DNA of 21,053 nt. Source: WLWS01 sp964639535 (lineage in GTDB: Bacteria; Pseudomonadota; Gammaproteobacteria; Eutrophobiales; Eutrophobiaceae). Positions 15,385 to 21,053 of the stretch are shown here, one piece after another (position 1 is the first letter of the stretch; the number at the start of each line of letters is the position of its first letter). The notes beneath the pieces are model-generated. The model did no database searches and was not told the origin of the DNA. It was given only the letters and a program-made list of their open reading frames with translations. Location: contig CAZXDV010000023.1 of NCBI GenBank assembly GCA_964639535.1, positions 1 through 21,053 of the forward strand, in the 5' to 3' direction. The position numbers and the translations under genes were made by a program.

Positions 15385-15714
15385 AAAACGACTCTCCGCT
15401 GCTAAATAATTATGACTAAACTGGTCCGTGCACTGCTTGTTATTTTTTAAAAGGTGCTGTTAGCGCCCCTTATTTTTACGACATCACCCCTGCAATTCCG
15501 CGGGGCAGTGTTGTAATTAAACCTCAGCCGATACCTTGTGTTGCGCAATTGTAATTGTATCCATCTGGCTGGGCCAGAGTTTATTCAGAATTATTACCCC
15601 GCTAAAACACCCCGGCACACACAACCATTCTTGATACTTGTATCTATCTATATGATAAATAGTGATTTTTCACAGGCAGACCATATCTCCACCTGTTTAT
15701 TCGACAAGGAAGAC
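15385..15714. other. Gene-free spacer between the RND gene and mlaC
   Basis: A 330-bp A+T-rich stretch with no believable gene. It should hold the mlaC promoter, since the preceding gene is far away; a CATAAT box about 30 bp before the mlaC ATG (minus strand) is the best -10 candidate. A small hairpin CCCC-T-GC / GC-GGGG lies at 15487-15505 without a T-tract. A small open frame at 15538-15750 (plus) overlaps the 3' end of the RND gene and has no recognisable features. Confidence 0.5.
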
Positions 15715-18210
15715 TTAAAAGGGTTTCCAGATAAGTATCAATTTGGGTAATAAAGTCAGGACCAGCAACAGGGCAATAAACATTGCCAGGGCGATGAGGA
15801 GCCCAAAGTAGATTGTCGGAATGAAATTGGACATCACCATGATTGAAAAACCAACGATGATGGTAATGGCCGTATAGAAAACTGCCCGGCCAATATTGGC
15901 ATGACAGTAGTGCATGGTTTTTATGTAATCACGATGCCTGGGGTACTCTTCCCTGAATCTATAGATGTAGTGAATACTGTTGTCCACGGCAATACCTATG
16001 GTCACCGCAGCGATGGTGATGGTCATCAGGTCGAGGGGTATGTTCATCAGCCCCATCAAGCCCAGGATTATGGCTGCCGCCAGCAGGTTTGGAATTATCC
16101 CGATAATTGCCAGGCTCACCGAGCGAAAAAGGACGACAAGCATCAGGGCAATCCCCAGCATCACCACGCCGAGGGTCATTATCTGTGAGCGGAACAGGCT
16201 CTGTAACATATTGTTGTAGAGCACCAGTACACCATTCACCTGGAAATCATCTTTTTCCAGGCCCAGCTGGTTCCGCAGGTCATCGTTAATCTTGATGAGC
16301 AGTTCATTTCGACGCAGGTCCGGCAGGGAATCCAGGATGCGCAGGTTGATCCTGGCTTCATTATTTTCAATGGAAATATAGGGGTCAATCATTGCCGACT
16401 TGAGCTCTACCGGTGCCCGCTTGTTGATTATGGCAAGCTCAAACGCATCAAAAGGATCGCCTTCGTTGAGATCTTCCGCCAGGCGTAGCAGCGACGCCAG
16501 GGAAAGCACCTTGCCCACCGCCGGCAGGCTATCAAGATAATCATGAACAGCCTTGATTCGGTTTACCTTGTAATCAGTAAACCAGGCATCACTGCTGGCA
16601 CCTTCTTCTTCACCAAAGATATCCTCAAAATCATCGAAGTCACCGAATTCATCATCATCGTCGTCAAAAGTCTCTTCTTCGACACCAAATTCCTTTTCTT
16701 CGTAGAACTTGAGAATAATATCCAGCGGTGTCGTTCCACCCAGCTTGTCATCAATCAGTTTCAGCCCCTGGTAAATCTCGGTGCTGTCACTGAAGTAGTT
16801 GATAAAGCTGTTTTCCACCCGCAGTTTTGTCATGCCATATGCACTGACCACGGCCAGCAACAGCGAAAACACGAGCACCTTGCCACCATGGTGCTCGGTG
16901 AAATTGGCAAGCCCGCGCGTAAACGGGACCTCTGATTTCTGCGAGGCCGGTATCTTTGCCCGGTTCAGTAAAACCAGGATGGACGGAAACAGGGAAAAAG
17001 ATGTCAGGAATGTCACGGCGAGGCCGATTGTCATCATCCAGCCAAAATCAATGACGGGCTTGATGCCACTAACAACAAGAGAAGCAAAGCCAATCATCGT
17101 AGTCAACGCCGTATACAGGCAGGGCAGGACCATCCTTTTACAGGTTTCGAGTACCAGTTGATGCTGTTCCCATTCCGGTTCATCACGACGTAACTGCCGA
17201 TAGCGAACAATGAGATGCACGTTCATTGACATGGTCAAGATCAGCATCAGGGAAATAAAATTTGAGGAAATAACCGTGACCTTCCACCCGACCAGGCCCA
17301 GTAAACCCACCATGACAAGGCCGGCAAAAGTACAGCTCAGCAGGGGCAGGAGTACGAACCTGGCCTGCCGGAATATAGAGGTAAGCATCAGGACAAGGAA
17401 AACAAATACGCCGATACCAAACACCAGCAGGTCATTCTTGATGAAGGTGATCATGTCGTCAGAGATCATGGGTAATCCACCCAGGTAGAGCTCACCGTGT
17501 GACCTGTACTTTTCAATAATGGCCCTGACATTGACAATGTTTTCGTGGTTCTTGCGGTCCTGCTCTGCCTTGACCCGGTTATAGCGTGCAAGCACATCAG
17601 CAAGTTCCGCCTGTCCCTCGGCACTGAGCCCTTCGCGGTCCCGCTTTATCAGGAGCCGGTTTTTCTGCTTCTGCAGGGAGGAATATTCTTCGTTGAGCTT
17701 GAGGTTCAACATCAGTGCGGTTGTTCCCGCATCAGCGCTGAGAATCAGATCCCTGAACACGGGGCTCGACAGCAACTCATCGCGGGCCAATTGCCGATCG
17801 ACGCTTTCATCTTCAAGGGTGCGGAAATTCTTCGCTACCTCGGACAGCTTGCCGCCAACAATCTTGACCAGGGGAACGTCCAGTATGGAAACAACTGATT
17901 CAATCAGTTCCAGTTCGGACAGCTCATCTCGTAATAACTTAATCTGCGTAAGCGACGCCTCGCTAAACAGGTCTTCATTGGGTGTGAAGGTAACAAACAT
18001 GAAGTCACGGGTTTCATACCTGTCACTGACTTCCCTGAAAATACGAAGATCTTCGTCACTCTCGAGAAGAAGGGAATCTGAGGATGCATCCAGCTTGAAA
18101 TCAGTCACAAAGAAAGCAAATGAGGTAAAAATGCACAGCAGCAGCAACAGTACAAGCTGCGGCTTTTTCAGCACCAGTGCATCGTAGGCACCTGCGATCA
18201 TGGAAGACAT
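15715..18210 (-). CDS. RND-superfamily transporter, MMPL/HpnN-like
   Basis: An 831-aa inner-membrane protein with the duplicated 12-helix RND plan: helix 1 (about 17-36), a periplasmic domain to about 240, helices 2-6 (about 248-430) with the sterol-sensing-domain-like segment around MTIGLAVTFLTSFSLFPSILVLL, helix 7 (about 447-463), a second periplasmic domain, and helices 8-12 (about 668-830) with TITIAAVTIGIAVDNSIHYIYRF, the conserved RND helix-10 pattern. It belongs to the large family of predicted exporters (COG1033, MMPL, hopanoid HpnN), proton-driven proteins often moving lipids or hydrophobic compounds; the substrate is unknown. Residues about 507-541 form a very acidic run (D/E-rich, with GDFDDFEDIFGEEEG). 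It is upstream of mlaC, separated by 330 bp. The ATG at 18210 has no strong Shine-Dalgarno; ATG 18201 is an alternative. Confidence 0.88.
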   Translation of the reverse strand: MSSMIAGAYDALVLKKPQLVLLLLLCIFTSFAFFVTDFKLDASSDSLLLESDEDLRIFREVSDRYETRDFMFVTFTPNEDLFSEASLTQIKLLRDELSELELIESVVSILDVPLVKIVGGKLSEVAKNFRTLEDESVDRQLARDELLSSPVFRDLILSADAGTTALMLNLKLNEEYSSLQKQKNRLLIKRDREGLSAEGQAELADVLARYNRVKAEQDRKNHENIVNVRAIIEKYRSHGELYLGGLPMISDDMITFIKNDLLVFGIGVFVFLVLMLTSIFRQARFVLLPLLSCTFAGLVMVGLLGLVGWKVTVISSNFISLMLILTMSMNVHLIVRYRQLRRDEPEWEQHQLVLETCKRMVLPCLYTALTTMIGFASLVVSGIKPVIDFGWMMTIGLAVTFLTSFSLFPSILVLLNRAKIPASQKSEVPFTRGLANFTEHHGGKVLVFSLLLAVVSAYGMTKLRVENSFINYFSDSTEIYQGLKLIDDKLGGTTPLDIILKFYEEKEFGVEEETFDDDDDEFGDFDDFEDIFGEEEGASSDAWFTDYKVNRIKAVHDYLDSLPAVGKVLSLASLLRLAEDLNEGDPFDAFELAIINKRAPVELKSAMIDPYISIENNEARINLRILDSLPDLRRNELLIKINDDLRNQLGLEKDDFQVNGVLVLYNNMLQSLFRSQIMTLGVVMLGIALMLVVLFRSVSLAIIGIIPNLLAAAIILGLMGLMNIPLDLMTITIAAVTIGIAVDNSIHYIYRFREEYPRHRDYIKTMHYCHANIGRAVFYTAITIIVGFSIMVMSNFIPTIYFGLLIALAMFIALLLVLTLLPKLILIWKPF

Positions 18211-18276
18211 AATTAACTGGAAATAGGCTTTATAAAGAGATACGTTTTTCGTCGGACACCAAACAGTCTGCGCTCA

Positions 18277-18305
18277 ATTTTCCGTGACAGAATACAAGTC
18301 GTCAA
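18277..18305 (-). promoter_or_regulatory. Weak candidate promoter of the RND gene
   Basis: On the minus strand TTGACG (18305-18300) and GAAAAT (18282-18277) are separated by 17 bp, a fair -35 and a poor -10, about 67 bp before the RND start codon. It is the best pair I can find before the repeats and gap begin. Confidence 0.25.
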
Positions 18306-18316
18306 CCTCAGCCGGG

Positions 18317-18371
18317 CTGAAATTATTCAGCCTGCAGCTACATGCGTGTTTATGGCGATATTAGCGCTGCA
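18317..18371. repeat. 55-bp sequence flanking the gap, left copy
   Basis: Identical over 55 bases to 18472-18526 on the other side of the N run. It begins CTGAAATTATTCAGCC and ends GATATTAGCGCTGCA. An exact match of 55 bp that stops precisely at the gap on one side and begins precisely after it on the other is what two overlapping contig ends from a k=55 de Bruijn graph look like. Confidence 0.9.
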
Positions 18372-18471
18372 NNNNNNNNNNNNNNNNNNNNNNNNNNNNN
18401 NNNNNNNNNNNNNNNNNNNNNNNNNNNNNNNNNNNNNNNNNNNNNNNNNNNNNNNNNNNNNNNNNNNNNNN
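18372..18471. other. Assembly gap of 100 Ns
   Basis: Exactly 100 Ns, a conventional placeholder for a gap of unknown length, so the real distance is not known and may be zero or negative. Confidence 0.99.
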
Positions 18472-18526
18472 CTGAAATTATTCAGCCTGCAGCTACATGC
18501 GTGTTTATGGCGATATTAGCGCTGCA
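18472..18526. repeat. 55-bp sequence flanking the gap, right copy
   Basis: The second copy of the 55-bp sequence found at 18317-18371. It continues into TTGTGCCA, so that 18512-18534 forms a 23-bp direct repeat with 18626-18648 inside the neighbouring inverted-repeat element; it looks like a truncated relative of that element. Confidence 0.9.
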
Positions 18527-18542
18527 TTGTGCCAACCTGGGT

Positions 18543-18661
18543 AAAAGCGCTCAGCTGAGTGCAAGGCGAGATAATATCGAACGAGAAAGCGGAGTTTATA
18601 AGCAATAAATGAGCATTTCGAGGCGGATATTAGCGCTGCATTGTGCCAGCTGAGCGCTTTT
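18543..18661. repeat. 119-bp MITE-like element with 15-bp terminal inverted repeats
   Basis: AAAAGCGCTCAGCTG (18543-18557) and its perfect complement CAGCTGAGCGCTTTT (18647-18661) bound a 119-bp segment. A second pair, TAATATC (18572-18578) and GATATTA (18626-18632), sits at exactly symmetrical positions, so the whole is an imperfect palindrome. There is no coding capacity. Its right terminus overlaps the last two bases of the gloA stop codon (18660-18662). These features fit a small non-autonomous repeat; no target-site duplication is obvious, and no transposase is in the window. Confidence 0.7.
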
Positions 18662-19046
18662 AATGCTTGTCCTGTAGTAGTTCGATCTTATAACCATCAG
18701 GATCTTCAACAAAAGCAATCACCGTCGTGCCACCCGCCATGGGGCCCGCTTCCCGCACGATATTACCTCCGGCTTCCCGTATCCTGTCACAGGCCTGGTA
18801 AACATCATCGACGCCAATAGCAATATGTCCATAGGCGTTACCAAGATCGTACTCTGATTGTCCCCAGTTCCAGGTCAGCTCGATAACCGTTGAATCTGAT
18901 TCATCGCCGTAGCCAACAAAGGCAAGGGTAAACTCACCTTCAGGAAACTCATGTTCCCTGAGCAATTTCATACCCAGTACATCACAATAAAACTTTTTTG
19001 AGCGCTCTAGTTCACCCACGCGGAGCATGGTATGTAATAAACGCAT
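18660..19046 (-). CDS. gloA: Lactoylglutathione lyase (glyoxalase I)
   Basis: Converts the hemithioacetal of methylglyoxal and glutathione to S-lactoylglutathione, the first step of methylglyoxal detoxification in the cytoplasm. The 128-aa product is the compact bacterial type. All four metal ligands of E. coli GloA are present at the same positions: His5 (MRLLHTM), Glu56 (TVIELTWN), His74 (YGHIAIGVDD) and Glu122 (DGYKIELLQ). The absence of the extra loops of the human-type enzyme suggests Ni/Co preference, as in E. coli. GGAGGT lies 9 nt before the ATG. It is last in the pdxB-purN-nat-gloA series, 50 bp after nat, and its stop codon touches the inverted-repeat element. Confidence 0.97.
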   Translation of the reverse strand: MRLLHTMLRVGELERSKKFYCDVLGMKLLREHEFPEGEFTLAFVGYGDESDSTVIELTWNWGQSEYDLGNAYGHIAIGVDDVYQACDRIREAGGNIVREAGPMAGGTTVIAFVEDPDGYKIELLQDKH

Positions 19047-19096
19047 GACAGCATTACCTCCGTTTTACATTATCAGGTACAGGTGATTTTCAATTA

Positions 19097-19879
19097 TCAC
19101 CAGCCTGGCGGTGTCTTTTCCAGTTTAATATCAAAGTACCGGGCCAGGGCATCAATATACTCTTCATTACTGCCCAGTTCTCGCTCTTCGACCGTGGAAT
19201 CCTCGATTATTTCCAGGTTCCTGCCTACCAGGTTCACCCTGCCGCGGGGCCGGGCGATGGTCAGCAGGCGATTCTGGGTAAAAATCGCCGTGGGAGATTC
19301 CTGGTTCCAGTTGCATAGCTCGGTAAACTCGGGCAGCGCCCTGGCCGTACGGCTAAAGGTGAAGCGGGGCTTCCAGTCCTCACCGGGCGGCCTGTATTCC
19401 AGCGCCAGGCGATCTTTATGCGGAGCCAGCCGATAATCAATTCCTTCCCAGTTGACCACGTCTTTGCTTTCCAGTGCCATCGGCTGCAGGCAGGATTGAC
19501 CGTTACCAACGTCAACCATGTAGTCTGTCCCATCAATACGGACCAGCAGGGCCATGTGTTCAAAATCCATCCCCCGGCTGGTATCGAGTTGCATGGCGGC
19601 GGCAAGGTAGCAGACCTCGTAGCCAAGGGCTGTAAGCAAATCATGGAAAAGTGTGTTGCACTCGTAACAAAAACCGCCGCGGCGCTCATCGACAATCTTG
19701 CGATAAATCTTTTCCCCGGACAGCTCTATGCGCCTGCCAAGATGAATATCAAGATTTTCAAAGGGTACATGCTGCACAAAAGCCAGCTGCAGCGCAGCCA
19801 GCGCATCAAGCGAAACTTCCGCTACAGCCTCGCAATTAATCCTTTCCAGGCAACGCTCAAGGTTCATGTTGGTTTGCAT
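19097..19879 (-). CDS. nat: Arylamine N-acetyltransferase (NAT family)
   Basis: Transfers acetyl groups from acetyl-CoA to arylamines, hydrazines or N-hydroxyarylamines through a cysteine-thioester intermediate; physiological substrates vary. The product is 260 aa, the usual size. The Cys-His-Asp triad is intact: Cys71 (DERRGGFCYECN), His108 (FEHMALLV) and Asp123 (YMVDVGNG). HVPFENLDIHLGR is the typical N-terminal domain motif. The reading frame is open well upstream, to 20086, but that part overlaps purN and has no NAT-like sequence. ATG 19879 starts one base after the purN stop, which fits translational coupling; ATG 19867 is a second possibility. Confidence 0.93.
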   Translation of the reverse strand: MQTNMNLERCLERINCEAVAEVSLDALAALQLAFVQHVPFENLDIHLGRRIELSGEKIYRKIVDERRGGFCYECNTLFHDLLTALGYEVCYLAAAMQLDTSRGMDFEHMALLVRIDGTDYMVDVGNGQSCLQPMALESKDVVNWEGIDYRLAPHKDRLALEYRPPGEDWKPRFTFSRTARALPEFTELCNWNQESPTAIFTQNRLLTIARPRGRVNLVGRNLEIIEDSTVEERELGSNEEYIDALARYFDIKLEKTPPGW

Positions 19880-19880
19880 C

Positions 19881-20474
19881 TCAGCCAAGACTGATCCTGC
19901 CGTCGATAATGTTGGCAATGGTTTGCGGGTAAAGCCTGTGCTCCAGCTGCAGCACCCGCTCGGCCAGGGACTGGGCCGTGTCTCCCTGCAGTACCGGTAC
20001 TTTTTCCTGGGCAAGGATTGCGCCCTGGTCATACTCCTCGTTGACCAGGTGAATTGTGACACCGGATTCCGTATCGCCAGATTCAATTACCGCCTCGTGT
20101 ACACGCATACCGTACATCCCCTGTCCACCGTATTTGGGTAGCAGGCAGGGATGAATATTGAGGATCCTGTTACTGAAAGCGGACAGGGTCCGTGGTCCTA
20201 TTCGTTTCATGTAACCGGCAAGTACCACCAGTTCGACTTCGTATTCACCCAGTGTCCCGGCAATTGCCCTGTCTGCGTTCTCCTCGCCTCCCTCGCTGGC
20301 GCTACTGATGTGCCGTGCCGCGATACCTTCCGCTGCGGCACGTTGCAACGCGCCAGAATCAGCGTTGTTACTTATTATCACCACGGGACTCGCGGCAAGG
20401 GTGCCAGCCTTGCAGGCATCAATAATTGACTGCATGTTGCTGCCCCTGTGCGAGGCAAGAAAGCCCAGGTTCAT
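19881..20474 (-). CDS. purN: Phosphoribosylglycinamide formyltransferase
   Basis: Third step of purine biosynthesis: transfers a formyl group from 10-formyltetrahydrofolate to GAR. The 197-aa product has the folate-type GART motifs: the phosphate loop SHRGSNMQSII (8-18), VVLAGYMKRIG, the catalytic Asn106 and His108 in ILNIHPCLLPKYGGQGMYG, VHEAVIESGDTESGVTIHLV, and the catalytic Asp149 (EEYDQG). It begins 7 bp after the pdxB stop, with no clear Shine-Dalgarno of its own, so it is probably translated by coupling. The usual partner purM is not adjacent. Confidence 0.96.
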   Translation of the reverse strand: MNLGFLASHRGSNMQSIIDACKAGTLAASPVVIISNNADSGALQRAAAEGIAARHISSASEGGEENADRAIAGTLGEYEVELVVLAGYMKRIGPRTLSAFSNRILNIHPCLLPKYGGQGMYGMRVHEAVIESGDTESGVTIHLVNEEYDQGAILAQEKVPVLQGDTAQSLAERVLQLEHRLYPQTIANIIDGRISLG

Positions 20475-20481
20475 GTGAGTA

Positions 20482-21053
20482 TTATGTCAGTGTGAATCCC
20501 AATCTTAGCAATTTATCTGCGAGTTCTGGGGATTCATTTTCAAGTTCAATCTCCATTGAGGAGAATTCCCGCCTGGGTGGATAGTTATTGCGTAAGTCCA
20601 TGAAATAGTCAGCCCTGTTTACCACCGGGTCTTCCAGCATCCTTCTCATCGCAGCTGCGTCACTTCGAACGTCGTAACTGGCAAGAACCGCAAGGGAAAA
20701 CACGTCCATTTCATCTTTAATATCCTTCGCCTGCACCCGCAGCGCTCGGCGCCGGGGGAGTACTTCGTCATCGGCACCGGCTGCCACATCGTGTTGCAGG
20801 AAATTACATACATCCTGGAACACTTTCCTGGTTGCAGCCAGCTTGCCGTCAAGACTGTAGCCGGCGATATGGGGAGTCGCAATATCAGACAGCTTAACCA
20901 GCTCTTCATCAACGAGGGGTTCGTTTTGCCACACATCAGTAACAAGCATCGAGTCCTGGCACCTGCGTTTGAACAACTTGAGAGCTGCTTCATCGACTAC
21001 CCCTCCACGGCAGGTGTTTACCAGCACTACTTTCTCGCTGACAGCGGATAAAA
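20482..21053 (-). CDS. pdxB: 4-phosphoerythronate dehydrogenase, C-terminal part
   Basis: Oxidises 4-phosphoerythronate in the deoxyxylulose-dependent route to pyridoxal 5'-phosphate. The gene enters from the right edge; about the last 190 codons are seen. The D-2-hydroxyacid dehydrogenase part reads KVVLVNTCRGGVVDEAAL, TDVWQNEPLVDEELV and IATPHIAGYSLDGKLAATRKVF, with the catalytic His and the PdxB-specific GYSLDGK. The C-terminal PdxB dimerisation domain follows (SYDVRSDAAAMRRM...NYPPRREFSSMEIE...KLLRLGF), which separates it from SerA or other relatives. It leads a tight minus-strand group with purN. Confidence 0.95.
   Translation of the reverse strand, partial: LSAVSEKVVLVNTCRGGVVDEAALKLFKRRCQDSMLVTDVWQNEPLVDEELVKLSDIATPHIAGYSLDGKLAATRKVFQDVCNFLQHDVAAGADDEVLPRRRALRVQAKDIKDEMDVFSLAVLASYDVRSDAAAMRRMLEDPVVNRADYFMDLRNNYPPRREFSSMEIELENESPELADKLLRLGFTLT

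Larger units (their letters stand above)
18211..18659. other. Gene-free, repeat-rich region with an assembly gap
   Basis: A stretch of 449 positions between the RND gene and gloA without any coding sequence. It holds a small palindrome GGCTGAA/TTCAGCC (18316-18333), a 55-bp sequence present identically on both sides of a run of 100 Ns (18372-18471), a 23-bp direct repeat, and a 119-bp element with terminal inverted repeats. An open frame that runs through the Ns is meaningless. Confidence 0.8.

Noticed and set aside
15487..15505. GC-rich hairpin as a terminator of the RND gene
   Set aside because: It lies more than 200 bp after the stop codon, has a bulge and lacks a T-tract on either strand.
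15538..15750. 70-aa plus-strand frame
   Set aside because: No Shine-Dalgarno, no recognisable domain, and it overlaps the 3' end of the RND gene.
18342..18608. Plus-strand open frame spanning the Ns
   Set aside because: It exists only because Ns contain no stop codons, and the flanks are repeats without protein-like sequence.
18472..18661. Possible CRISPR or integron attC array
   Set aside because: The repeats are too few and irregular for CRISPR, and no attC core sites or integrase are seen; an inverted-repeat element fits better.
19880..20086. N-terminal extension of the NAT frame
   Set aside because: It overlaps purN completely, has no NAT-family sequence, and is Arg/Ser/Pro-rich as expected of a shadow frame.

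Overview
This 21 kb window reads as chromosomal core sequence from a gammaproteobacterium, probably an uncultivated marine-type lineage related to Pseudomonas or Cellvibrio. Three things point there. The lpoA-yraN-gmhA/diaA-dolP block lies beside a divergent rsmI and an RNase P RNA gene. The petABC-sspAB operon is present. The algW / hisD-hisG-murA-ibaG-mlaC group is laid out much as I recall it from Pseudomonas, with several genes usually found between these blocks missing. A run of 100 Ns near 18.4 kb with identical flanks shows that the sequence is a draft assembly or metagenome-assembled genome.

Layout. 1-620: start of yaaA (minus, cut by the edge) and rnpB (minus). 700-5080: rsmI (minus), divergent from an envelope and maintenance operon lpoA-yraN-gmhA/diaA-dolP (plus). 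5075-9273: minus-strand operon petA-petB-petC-sspA-sspB-macro domain gene, coding for the cytochrome bc1 complex, two stringent starvation proteins and an ADP-ribose-type hydrolase. 9451-10614: an AlgW/DegS-like periplasmic protease (plus), divergent from petA and convergent with hisD. 10777-15384: minus-strand series mlaC-ibaG-murA-hisG-hisD. 15715-18210: a large RND/MMPL-type transporter (minus). 18211-18660: gene-free and repeat-rich, including the assembly gap and a small element with terminal inverted repeats. 18660-21053: minus-strand pdxB (cut by the right edge)-purN-nat-gloA, tightly spaced.

How the genes fit together. Many serve the envelope: LpoA (activator of peptidoglycan synthase), MurA (first committed step of peptidoglycan synthesis), MlaC (periplasmic phospholipid carrier), DolP (outer-membrane integrity), AlgW (envelope-stress protease) and the RND transporter. 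The bc1 complex supplies respiration. HisG and HisD, PurN and PdxB are biosynthetic. GloA and the arylamine N-acetyltransferase handle reactive or foreign compounds.

I see no phage, CRISPR, toxin-antitoxin or transposase genes. The less ordinary features are: (i) mlaC and ibaG present without mlaB and with an RND transporter where mlaFED would normally lie; (ii) a symmetrical 119-bp MITE-like element touching the gloA stop codon, with a truncated relative beside the gap; (iii) a nested palindrome between murA and hisG; (iv) a protein at the diaA position that keeps the GmhA catalytic residues; (v) a macro-domain gene at the end of the sspAB operon.
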